This document shows, piece after piece, positions 9,600-17,933 of a DNA stretch of 64,000 nt. The stretch spans positions 2,976,001-3,040,000 of the forward strand of contig OY782765.1 in assembly GCA_963678275.1 (NCBI GenBank), in the 5' to 3' direction. Both the position numbers and the translations under genes were made by a program. Under the pieces are notes generated by a model. The model ran no database searches and was not told where the DNA came from. It saw only the letters and a program-made list of their open reading frames with translations. The DNA comes from G963677445 sp963678275 (GTDB taxonomy: Bacteria; Bacteroidota; Ignavibacteria; Ignavibacteriales; Melioribacteraceae). Every line of letters starts with the position of its first letter. Positions within the stretch are counted from its first letter, which is position 1.

Positions 9600-10145
9600 T
9601 TCCCCATTTGTGTCAGTTCAATATTATATCCTCCCCCGTCAATGAAGAAAGGCGCTTCATTGCCACCTCCTCGAAAGAGAGATAATAGACGTAATATCTC
9701 CCTTTGGAGGTAATGGCACAAACTTTTTGAAACGAAATGAATATTGCGCGAATATAGTTATTCCTCTATATTAATATTTCTCATGAAATGTTTTTCTATT
9801 TTTGTTTAAATAGAATGATATCATTAGCAGGCTAACCTATTGTTATTAAATTCTTTACAACCTCACCCCAACCCCTCTTACGCCACGGCGCACTTAAAAG
9901 CCTTATCAAGGAGAGGGGCTTTAAAAGTCCCTCCCATTACTAAGGGGAGGGATTTAGGGTGGGGTTGGAATGTAAGGAAAATACTAAAAATACTATATTT
10001 TTGCTCTATCTTAGTGCCATTACCTTTGGAGGGGGTGGTTGAGAGTGTTTTTCTCGATACCGGGGGAGGACACACGCCGAATTGTCAAAAAATCTTGCCA
10101 TTTTGCGTAGAATTTAACTCCTTACGGAATAATCCGGCAGGGTCA
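9600..10145 (+). repeat. Box-P-related mosaic ending in box-A
   Basis: Contains CCTCCCCCGTCAATGAAGAA and the GCGCGAATATAG segment, then the CCTCACCCCAACCCCTCT hairpin block and the CCCTCCCATTACTAAGGGGA hairpin. These correspond to the central part of the inverted copy at 45005-45300. A box-A (10091-10136) closes it, followed by CCGGCAGGGTCAGAA, which also occurs at 9561-9577. Open frames crossing it (for example 9840-10163) are repeat-derived. Confidence 0.65.
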
Positions 10146-10328
10146 GAAGTGAATAGTGGTTAGTGGAGAGTGAAAAGTCAAAAAAAACAGCAATTCTTCT
10201 TTTGGATAATTTCAAAATCTCCGGGAAGTCCCGCCAGGAATCCCCCGCGCAGGTTGTTGCAGATTCCCTTAGATAACAAGATTTCTTTCATTAGCCTTGT
10301 CTCCCAAATATTTGTTAATCCCCTAAGC

Positions 10329-10470
10329 TGGCAAAGCCAGAACCAAAATAAATCCTGAACGAATGATCGTACTCGTTCTCGTAATTGTCCTCGTACCCGG
10401 CTTTTTTTCTCGGGTTAATTATTCGAGAACGATAACGAGTACCTGTACTATGAGTACGAGTACGACTAAT
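10329..10470 (+). repeat. Box-I hairpin plus box-D
   Basis: GCTGGCAAAGCCAGAACC (box-I) is followed by a box-D hairpin with arms TACTCGTTCTCGTAAT and ATTCGAGAACGATAACGAGT. It differs from the 1749 unit in lacking a downstream box-A. Confidence 0.65.
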
Positions 10471-10529
10471 TAAATCAATTTACTCAATTCAATATTCTGC
10501 CATAAAAAGCAAGAATATTATTGTTAAGT

Positions 10530-10780
10530 CCCCTAAATTTTCCCCAGGCAAAGCTGAGGAAAATCCCCCGAAGGGGGTTAAACCGAATAGCCACGGGGTG
10601 TTCCCGCAGGGAATTCCCCGTGGGGGCGGTTAGTACAATATTAAAATTCCGACTCAGCCGGTTTATGGATTTAAAATTTCGGTACGTCAATCGGCAACAT
10701 GTTATTGGCGGGCTTTTTGACAAATTTTGCTACCCGGATTATCCTCAACATGTTGGCGTTAGTGTGGTGATAAGAGCCTA
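10530..10780 (+). repeat. Box-P start plus box-B
   Basis: TTTTCCCCAGGCAAAGCTGA and a CCCCCGAAGGGGG hairpin are followed at 10690-10780 by a full box-B: TCGGCAACATGTTATTGGCG, then a TTTTTGACAAATTTTGCT segment, then CTCAACATGTTGGCGTTAGT and the end TGATAAGAGCCTA. Confidence 0.7.
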
Positions 10781-10794
10781 CAGGGATTCGTATT

Positions 10795-10955
10795 TCAATA
10801 TTTCGCCTATTTCTACCCCATGGGGACGTTCCGCAATAATTCCCGCATCTACAACGCGGTATTTTAAAAGAACCTTGTAGAGGTTCCATTATTGTAGCAG
10901 AAAATGGGGCTTTATTATAAATAATCCCTGTAGGGGATTTACAATATTTGCGATA
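10795..10955 (+). repeat. Box-J palindromic repeat
   Basis: CCCCATGGGGACGTTCCGCA and CCTTGTAGAGGTTCCATTAT face each other as imperfect inverted repeats around a variable centre. A second copy lies at 29450-29620 and a fragment near 45715-45760. It is followed at about 11008-11060 by a degenerate box-A and a box-I-like GGCTC segment. Confidence 0.55.
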
Positions 10956-11158
10956 AATCTTCCCTACAACAACCTCCGCGGCGGGCAGACAGATGATTTC
11001 ATAACATAATTTTCTTGCCATTTTCCGTAAAATGTGTTTCCTGACGGAATACTCCGGCTCGTTTCATTTATGGTAACAATACTAATTTTGTGGTAGTCAG
11101 CCCTTTTTCAGACCGGGGGAAATAACATTTCCCAAACGCGGCAGCAAATCACATGCCC

Positions 11159-12124
11159 CTATTCCACATTAAACTTCGATTCCCTCGACCTGGTCCGGTT
11201 GCCAAATTCATCCACCCCCCATATAACCCAGTAGTAGCTCCCCTGTGGTATTGTATAACTTACCCTGAAATTTGTGCTGTCGGAAGGCACATAGGGACTT
11301 GTGTATACCGGGTCAGTATCAGTGTTATCGGGAAATATTTCCAGGAAATATTCAATCTCGAATCCCGGTTCAAATCTTTCCCATTCAATATTGAAGGGCA
11401 CATTTACAGTCTCTTCTATGGGTCTCTCAGGAGTAATTTCCGATTTTATAACTCTTTTTATTGTCAGTGTGCCTACATTGCAAAACCTTCCAAAGGAATC
11501 TTTAATATCCAGACTAAAATCCCTGCCTATTAGTTCGCCAAGTGATAATACATTAAGCATTTCCGCGGTAAAATTTCTCTGGAAAAATTCATTATCCGGG
11601 TTATAGCCTATTCTGCTTTTCAGGTTAATACCCTCATTCGAAAGCCATAATGTGTCGATATCGCTTGGGCCGTCCTGGTCTTCAATTTTCACTTTTACCG
11701 TTATTGCTTCATCATCCGGAGTGCCGAATCCTTTCTCGACTAAACTATAAAACTCAACGCTGTCCGCGAATGGAATGCTGTTGAGCTGTTCATCATAAGT
11801 TTTTATCTTACTTCCGTTCCAGTTTACTTCCAGTGATTCGGGGAAAAACCCTTCCAGATTGAATTGAAGCCAGCCGTCATAAGGCAGAATATCTGTTATA
11901 ATATATCTGCCGTCACCTCCCGACTTAACTACTCTTCCCCCTGTTTCCCAAATAATGCTTACACCTTCCAATGGTGTAAAAGGCGAGCTTTGCCTCCGGA
12001 TCTGCCCCTGTAAAGTATGCAGAGTATTATCAGGATTTCCCGGATCCACCGGGTTGTTCCTCGGCGCGTCACAGGAAATCAAAAATACTAAAAGAAAAAT
12101 TGTCTGCGATAAATGTCTGATCAT
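11159..12124 (-). CDS. Lipoprotein with carboxypeptidase-regulatory-like and Fn3-like domains
   Basis: 321 residues. A lipoprotein signal with lipobox L-I-S-C (Cys18) is followed by N-P-V-D-P-G, common in FCB outer-membrane lipoproteins. Residues about 35-110 look like a carboxypeptidase-regulatory beta fold (G-V-S-I-I-W then D-G-R-Y-I-I-T-D-I). The C-terminal part (about 230-321) looks fibronectin-III-like, with Y-Y-W-V-I-W-G-V-D near the end. It begins 21 bases after the GH13 gene and is probably co-transcribed with it, so it may help hold or present a carbohydrate. The function is inference from context. Confidence 0.65.
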   Translation of the reverse strand: MIRHLSQTIFLLVFLISCDAPRNNPVDPGNPDNTLHTLQGQIRRQSSPFTPLEGVSIIWETGGRVVKSGGDGRYIITDILPYDGWLQFNLEGFFPESLEVNWNGSKIKTYDEQLNSIPFADSVEFYSLVEKGFGTPDDEAITVKVKIEDQDGPSDIDTLWLSNEGINLKSRIGYNPDNEFFQRNFTAEMLNVLSLGELIGRDFSLDIKDSFGRFCNVGTLTIKRVIKSEITPERPIEETVNVPFNIEWERFEPGFEIEYFLEIFPDNTDTDPVYTSPYVPSDSTNFRVSYTIPQGSYYWVIWGVDEFGNRTRSRESKFNVE

Positions 12125-12145
12125 TCAACCATCAGTTGTGATTTT

Positions 12146-13474
12146 TTAATCCATTTCCAGAACAATATATTCAAAAGGCTTCAGGTCAAATTTCTGTTTA
12201 TATCCAAAGGTGAAATTTTCACCGGAAAACAGGTTCTTATATTTTCCCTGCAGCTCTTTGATATTCAGTTCAAATGATTCTTCAACGCTGGAAAAATTCA
12301 TCAGCGCCACTATTCTGTCACCTTTATTATGCCTTGAAAAAACCAGCACATTATCATTCACCGGGTAATATTTTAATATACCGCCATAATCACCATTCCA
12401 CAAGGCCTTATTTTTTGCCTTTAATTTAAATAATTCAGTAAAAAGAGAGCGGAATTTATGGTCTTTCCATTCAATTGTATCCTTGTCGAAAAACCTGAGT
12501 GATTTGTCAAGGCCGGCTTCCTGACCGCTGTAAACAAGAGGCATTCCTTCAACCAGGCATGTCATCACAGTAGAAATTTCTGCAAAATCCCCCAGCCTTG
12601 AATGTATATCTTTATGCCATGAATTTTCGTCATGATTCGTTACAAAATTCATTCTGTACCAGTTGTTCTCATAAAGAGTATCTTCCGATATAAAATGCCG
12701 GTGAATATCGCTTACATTCCTTTTACCTGCCGCTATATCGTTTAGAATATCTTTCAACTGCCAGTTATATGTCATATCAAAAGCGTTTACATGAAGTTCC
12801 GGTTCAGACGCCTCGGCAAGCATAAAGACCGGTTTAATTTTATCGAGCTTCGCGCGCGCCTGGTCCCAGAAAGCAGTGGGAACCATCGCGGCCACATCAC
12901 ATCTGTAACCGTCTATATCAAAATCCCTGACCCAGTATTCGAGCGCGTCTGTCATAGCTGCCCATAGCGCCTTATTATCATAATTCAGGTCAATAACATC
13001 CTGCCAGCCCGGATCGGGCAGCATAAATGCTCCGGCGGAATCTCTCATATAAAATTCCGGGTGTGATTCGGTCCATACATTATCCCATGATGTATGATTT
13101 GCCACCCAGTCTATTATCACATACATCCCCATTTCATGTGCTTTATTAACCAGCGCTCTGAAATCAGCATCAGTTCCAAACTCGGGATTCACAGCTTTGT
13201 AATCCTTTACTGCGTAATAACTTCCGAGCGCGCCCTTCCTGTTTTTTTCTCCGATTGGATGAATAGGCATAAGCCAGATAATATCAATTCCCATTTCCTT
13301 CAGCTCATCCATTCTTTCGGTAAAAGCGGCAAAGGTTCCTTCCACTGTATGCTGCCTGATATTTGCTTCATAGATGACAGCGTCTTTGCTCCATTCCGGA
13401 TGCTTTAATCCTTTTTCCTGAGAACAGGATATTACAAATAACGCCGCGAGCAGTAACAATAATACTTTTTTCAT
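12146..13474 (-). CDS. GH13 alpha-amylase-family lipoprotein
   Basis: 442 residues. The lipobox V-I-S-C (Cys17) places it on the membrane surface. The catalytic barrel shows the four GH13 regions: D-W-V-A-N-H (122-127), G-Y-R-C-D-V-A with nucleophile Asp193, M-L-A-E-A with acid/base Glu221, and V-T-N-H-D-E-N with Asp282. A small C-terminal beta domain (about 365-442) fits domain C. These enzymes cleave or transfer alpha-glucans; the exact specificity cannot be read. The adjacent downstream lipoprotein gene suggests a small glucan-use operon. Confidence 0.93.
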   Translation of the reverse strand: MKKVLLLLLAALFVISCSQEKGLKHPEWSKDAVIYEANIRQHTVEGTFAAFTERMDELKEMGIDIIWLMPIHPIGEKNRKGALGSYYAVKDYKAVNPEFGTDADFRALVNKAHEMGMYVIIDWVANHTSWDNVWTESHPEFYMRDSAGAFMLPDPGWQDVIDLNYDNKALWAAMTDALEYWVRDFDIDGYRCDVAAMVPTAFWDQARAKLDKIKPVFMLAEASEPELHVNAFDMTYNWQLKDILNDIAAGKRNVSDIHRHFISEDTLYENNWYRMNFVTNHDENSWHKDIHSRLGDFAEISTVMTCLVEGMPLVYSGQEAGLDKSLRFFDKDTIEWKDHKFRSLFTELFKLKAKNKALWNGDYGGILKYYPVNDNVLVFSRHNKGDRIVALMNFSSVEESFELNIKELQGKYKNLFSGENFTFGYKQKFDLKPFEYIVLEMD

Positions 13475-13601
13475 TGACCTATTCCTGTATTAAGACTTTA
13501 ATTATTTCTTCCTTAATTTAATAAATTAAAGCCAATTTATTTTGCATTTTTGCGCAAGATGATTTTACTTAAGGACTGTTTTCTATTTATTTTAGGTCCC
13601 A

Positions 13602-14744
13602 ATGAAAAGATTAACAGCCGATCCGGTTGTAAAATTTTTTATCAGCGCGATTGGTCTTATATTGATTTTCGCGTTTCTAAAAGAATTACAGCATATTTTT
13701 GTGCCCTTCGTAATTGCCTATTTTCTTTTCTTCGGTTTTGAACCTCTTAATAATAAACTTTTCAGAAGAAAATTTCCCCGCTGGCTTGTTACATTTTCCG
13801 ATATAATTATTATGCTGGCCGTGCTCGCGGGAATATCGCGGCTGATAATCGGCTCATTCAGCCGTTTCGCTGAAGAATTCCCCCTCTACGAAAATAAACT
13901 TAATCTTCTGATCAGTAATGCTGCCCGATCAATGGGTATCGCCGATCCCTCTTTTACCGATTTTAAAATTTCAGAATATGCCGTCAGTATGGATATCGGG
14001 GGACTCGCATCGGGAATATTTGATTCGACCTTTTCTCTTTTTACTATGCTGATATTCGTTGTCTTCTTTTTTATTTTTATAAGCAGCGGGCATAAAAAAC
14101 TTTACAACGCTGTTTTAAAACGTTTTGTCCGGAAACAGGTCAGCTCTTCAATAAAACAGCTTAAAAAAGAGTATAAAAAGCTGGAGAAAAAAGGAGAAAA
14201 CATAGAAGATGAGATAGAGGGACTTAAAGAGATAAAATCGGAAAGAGAACTTCTGATAGAAAAAACATTTCGCGATATTACCATTCAGATCCAAAAATAT
14301 ATCGCTACCAAATTTTTAATAAGCCTTTCCACCGGTATAATACTCAGTTTTGTACTCTGCCTCTTTGGCATTGATTTCTATATTGTCTGGGGTGTAATGA
14401 CCTTTTTCCTTAATTTCATACCCAATCTCGGTTCGGTTTTTTATGTGCTCCTCCCCTCTCTGATGACCCTTCTGCAATATGAATCGGTCGGGTACACCCT
14501 TGTTGTGGCAATTGTGCTGATAATCATTTCAAATATTCTGGGCAACCTTATTGAGCCCAAAATATTCGGCCACCGCCTCGGAATAAATCCTCTCGTAATT
14601 CTCCTCTCACTCCTCCTCTGGGGATATATCTGGGGAATCCCCGGTATGTTTCTCTCTGTGCCCCTTACCGCGATAGTAAAAATTATGCTCTCTAATCTCG
14701 ATACTAAAAACACCCGTTTCCTCAGCAACCTGATGAGCAACTGA
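13602..14744 (+). CDS. AI-2E family transporter (PerM/UPF0118)
   Basis: 380 residues with the family layout: two helices at the N-terminus, a soluble loop, one helix near 150-165, then a cluster of helices from about 235 to the end. The signature near the C-terminus is present (G-N-L-I-E-P-K-I-F-G followed by L-G-I-N-P-L-V-I-L-L-S). Between helices is a highly charged coiled-coil stretch (about 180-220, rich in K-K-E-Y-K-K-L-E-K-K), longer than I expect for the family. Members have been linked to autoinducer-2 export or to ion/proton exchange, so the name does not prove a substrate. It is divergent from the GH13 gene. Confidence 0.85.
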   Translation: MKRLTADPVVKFFISAIGLILIFAFLKELQHIFVPFVIAYFLFFGFEPLNNKLFRRKFPRWLVTFSDIIIMLAVLAGISRLIIGSFSRFAEEFPLYENKLNLLISNAARSMGIADPSFTDFKISEYAVSMDIGGLASGIFDSTFSLFTMLIFVVFFFIFISSGHKKLYNAVLKRFVRKQVSSSIKQLKKEYKKLEKKGENIEDEIEGLKEIKSERELLIEKTFRDITIQIQKYIATKFLISLSTGIILSFVLCLFGIDFYIVWGVMTFFLNFIPNLGSVFYVLLPSLMTLLQYESVGYTLVVAIVLIIISNILGNLIEPKIFGHRLGINPLVILLSLLLWGYIWGIPGMFLSVPLTAIVKIMLSNLDTKNTRFLSNLMSN

Positions 14745-14842
14745 CAATTTTTCCTGTAAAATGATATTCCGCCGACTTGTTTTATTATTGTAACATGTGT
14801 TCGGGATAAACCATAAAAAATTGTTAAAGAAATAATTATAAT

Positions 14843-14862
14843 CAAAAACCGGCAGAGCCGGA
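14843..14862 (+). repeat. Box-I hairpin
   Basis: AACCGGCAGAGCCGGAGC, the same small palindrome that opens several composite units in this window, here just before the 528-bp tandem repeat. Confidence 0.5.
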
Positions 14863-14904
14863 GCATAGTTGTAAATATTCCAAATCGTAAAAAAACTTAC
14901 CTGC

Positions 14905-16096
14905 TATCAGTAATTCAGTAAGACTATAACAATTCTGGAGATAACAATCTTTTGGCTACTACCGATTATTACAAAAACTTAAGCCCTGCCTTATCACCCT
15001 AAAGTCCCATGTGTCCCACCAGTCCTACGGGAATAATACAAACAATCCGGGGAAAACTCTTGCTACTTTTTTCATAAGGCAAATAAATTCTAATTCAGGC
15101 TGATTATTACCCCCGCTGCCAGGAAGCCCCAATCTGGAAAAACTCCAAATTTCAATTTTAATAATAATTATCGAAATTATGATCTTTCGAAATCTTTTCA
15201 ATAATGAGGTATTAGAATCCCCTCCCCTTAAGATTTTAAGGGGAGGAGGGGAGGGGTTTGATCTACTTTAAGATGTAACTAATACGGAGAAAAATTTTTA
15301 AATTAACCTCATTACCTGACGGCACACTTGTTCACTTTCTTTTTTTTCCTGCCAATATTTTGCCTCTCACGGTACACTCTTATTCAGCATTAAAATTTTA
15401 TGTCCCGGATTGTTTAGCTAAAGCTTACCAGGCATCAGTAATTCAGTGAGACTATAGCGATCCTGGAGATAACGATCTTATGGCTGCTACCGATTATAAC
15501 AAAAAACTTAAGCCCTGCCTTATCACCCTGAAGTCCCATGTGTCCCACCAGTTCTACGGGAATAAAGCAAGCAAACCGGGGAAAACTCTTGCTACTTTTT
15601 CATAAGGCAAATAAATTCTAATTCAGACTGATTATTACCCCCGCTGCGAGGGAGCCCCAATCTGGAAAACTCCAAATTTCAATTTTGATAATAATTATCG
15701 AAATTATGATCTTTCGAAATCTTTTCAATAATGAGGTATTAGAATCCCCTCCCCTTAAGATTTTAAGGGGAGGAGGGGAGGGGTTTGATCTACTTTAAGA
15801 TGTAACTAATACGGAGAAAAATTTATAAATTAACCTCAGTACCTGACGACACACTTATTCACTTTCTTCTTTTTTCCTGCCAATATTTTGCCTCTCACGG
15901 TACACTCTTATTCAGCATTAAAATTTTATGTCCCGGATTGTTTAGCTAAAGCTTACCAGGCATCAGTAATTCAGTGAGACTATAGCGATCCTGGAGATAA
16001 CGATCTTATGGCTGCTACCGATTATAACAAAAAACTTAAGCCCTGCCTTATCACCCTAAAGTCCCATGTGTCCCACCAGTCCCACGGGAATAATAC
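14905..16096 (+). repeat. 528-bp tandem repeat, about 2.3 copies (box-T)
   Basis: The landmark ATCAGTAATTCAGT recurs at 14906, 15434 and 15962, giving a period of 528 bp. Each copy holds TCCCATGTGTCCCACCAGT, a CCTCCCCTTAAGATTTTAAGGGGAGG hairpin (written here as a CCTCCCCTTAA / TTAAGGGGAGG stem), and a half of the MITE found elsewhere (TACCTGACG...CACAC and CCAATATTTTGCC). Copies two and three are closer to each other than to copy one. No frame is open and conserved across copies, so it is non-coding. A diverged piece is embedded in box-E at about 46100-46330. Confidence 0.9.
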
Positions 16097-16142
16097 ACAC
16101 AACCCGGACCAAAAATTTACCACTTTTTTCACAAAGGAAATT

Positions 16143-16345
16143 AAGGTTGGTCGTTACCTCTGCTGCTAAGGTTAAAAAATCAGAAATAAGATTCTTTTCA
16201 TCATTTTGTGGGATTTTGTGTTTCAGTGATTTGGTGGCATTTTTCCGCCTCAATCTGCGAAATCTGCGATAGTCTTCGCTTTTTTAATTCTTCATTACTA
16301 ATTAATAATTGGATTCCCGCCATTTCGCGAAAAATCTGACTGCCC
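16143..16345 (+). repeat. Box-E copy ending in a degenerate box-A
   Basis: Shows GCTGCTAAGGTTAAAAAATC, then TTTGTGGGATTTTGTG, then the CCTCAATCTGCGAAATCTGC segment and CCGCCATTTCGCGAAAAAT, a weakened box-A. The tandem repeat's last copy runs directly into it. Confidence 0.55.
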
Positions 16346-16468
16346 GCGGATAAACTACCTTAACTTATCTCCCGGAATGTAAAAAAAACTACCCACCGGA
16401 GAATTTCCAAAATATGCTGGTATAACAAAAAGTCCCTGGAACATTTATAAATTATTTAGAGGTTATTT

Positions 16469-17857
16469 TTGTTTGTAAAATTTATCCTTCCCGCATTAAC
16501 AGAAGCAAAGAGCATGTACTGGCGCTCAATAAAATATTCTCTTTTTCCTCCGCTCGGACTTGCCACTCTTGCCGGATATCTCCCAGATGATGACGAAGCG
16601 GAAATCATCGATGAACATGTTGAGGAACTGAATTTTAATGACTCACCCGACATAGTCGCCATCCAGGTATATATTACATCGGCTTACCGGGCTTACCGGA
16701 TCGCTGAGCGATATAAAGAAAAAGGAATATATGTGGTTATGGGAGGATTACACGCTTCCACAAATAGTGAAGAATGCCTGCGGTATGCCGATACAGTAAT
16801 CACAGGTCCCGCGGAGGAAGCATGGCCCCGGTTCCTGGAAGATTTCAGGAAAAATAACCCGGGAAAAATTTACTGTTCAAAAACCAGATCGCTTGATAAT
16901 CTTCCTCCACCCCGGCGTGACCTTATAAAAAAAGAATTATATCTTGTCCCTAACTCGATTGTGGTGTCGAGGGGCTGCCCTCACAATTGTGAATTTTGTT
17001 ATAAAGAAAGTTTCTATAAAGGAGGCAAATCTTATTACACGCAAAAAATAGAAAAGATATTAACGGAAATAGAATCGCTGAAAGGAAAACACCTCTTTTT
17101 TCTGGATGATCATCTTTTGGGTAATGAAAAATTTGCAGTTGAGTTATTTGATTCCATGGCCGGAATGGGAAGAATATGGCAGGCAGCCGGTACGGTCAAA
17201 GCGGTAATGAATGAAAATCTGCTCAATTCAGCCGTAAGATCGGGACTGAGCAGTCTTTTTGTGGGATTTGAATCGGTCAATCAAAAAAACCTGGCCAGCC
17301 AGAACAAATCACACAATAAATTTGACGAGTATGATAACGCGATTAAAGCTCTTCATGAAAGAGGAGTGATGATAAACGGCAGTTTCATCTTCGGATTTGA
17401 TGAGGATGATCAATCTGTATTTGAAAGGACAGTTGAATGGGCTGTGTACGAAAGCATTGAAACAGCCACATTTCATATCTTAACTCCTTATCCGGGAACC
17501 CGGCTCTATCATAAACTGAAGAGTACAGGAAGGATAATTACTGCTGACCTCGATAAATTTGATACAAGGCACGCGGTATTTAAACCAAATAAAATGAGTT
17601 GTGAAGAACTTGAAACCGGGTATAAGAGAGCCTACAAATTATTCTATTCATGGGAAAATATATTCAGAAGCGCCGGCATGAAAAATAATTTTCCCGATAA
17701 ATTCAAACATCTCTGTTATTCATCCGGCTGGAAAAAATTTGAAAAACTTTGGGAATTTGTGATAAGAAAACAAAAAATTTACAATATGATCCCTCTGCTG
17801 GAAATGTTATTATCATTTAAACCCTCATCTTCACAAAGACCAATTCATCATTCATAA
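16469..17857 (+). CDS. B12-binding-domain radical SAM protein
   Basis: 462 residues from a TTG start; AGAGG lies six bases upstream and no better start exists. Residues 1-140 form a cobalamin-binding Rossmann domain (P-P-L-G-L-A-T-L-A-G near 27 and V-V-M-G-G-L-H near 89). The radical SAM domain begins around 160 with C-P-H-N-C-E-F-C, giving cluster ligands Cys170, Cys174 and Cys177. The class belongs with BchE/HpnJ-like methyltransferases and cyclases. The substrate is unknown and no pathway genes lie beside it. The ending is followed by a CACAATT micro-repeat and the convergent terminator of the next gene. Confidence 0.9.
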   Translation: MFVKFILPALTEAKSMYWRSIKYSLFPPLGLATLAGYLPDDDEAEIIDEHVEELNFNDSPDIVAIQVYITSAYRAYRIAERYKEKGIYVVMGGLHASTNSEECLRYADTVITGPAEEAWPRFLEDFRKNNPGKIYCSKTRSLDNLPPPRRDLIKKELYLVPNSIVVSRGCPHNCEFCYKESFYKGGKSYYTQKIEKILTEIESLKGKHLFFLDDHLLGNEKFAVELFDSMAGMGRIWQAAGTVKAVMNENLLNSAVRSGLSSLFVGFESVNQKNLASQNKSHNKFDEYDNAIKALHERGVMINGSFIFGFDEDDQSVFERTVEWAVYESIETATFHILTPYPGTRLYHKLKSTGRIITADLDKFDTRHAVFKPNKMSCEELETGYKRAYKLFYSWENIFRSAGMKNNFPDKFKHLCYSSGWKKFEKLWEFVIRKQKIYNMIPLLEMLLSFKPSSSQRPIHHS

Positions 17858-17880
17858 TTCACAATTCACAATTCACAATT

Positions 17881-17914
17881 AAAAAAGGACCCCATCCGGG
17901 GCAGGGATGGGGCC
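17881..17914 (-). terminator. Rho-independent terminator of the 996-residue secreted protein gene
   Basis: On the minus strand GGCCCCATCC pairs with GGATGGGGTCC across a seven-base loop and is followed by six T residues. It lies 20 bases past the stop of the gene at 17934. Confidence 0.85.
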
Positions 17915-17933
17915 AATTCAGGGAGGGCATTAC

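Noticed and set aside
9840..10163. 107-residue plus-strand ORF
   Set aside because: It runs through box-P hairpins and box-A, has no ribosome site, and the matching repeat at 45005-45300 does not keep the frame.
10671..11021. Overlapping ORFs on both strands around box-B and box-J
   Set aside because: The frames are not kept in other copies of the same repeats, and codon use is unlike the real genes.
14905..16096. 528-bp tandem units as a CRISPR or a repeated gene
   Set aside because: There are no short repeat/spacer patterns and no conserved open frame.
17838..17882. CACAATT micro-repeat as a CRISPR-like or operator array
   Set aside because: It is a short run of seven-base repeats without spacers, of a kind common in AT-rich gaps.
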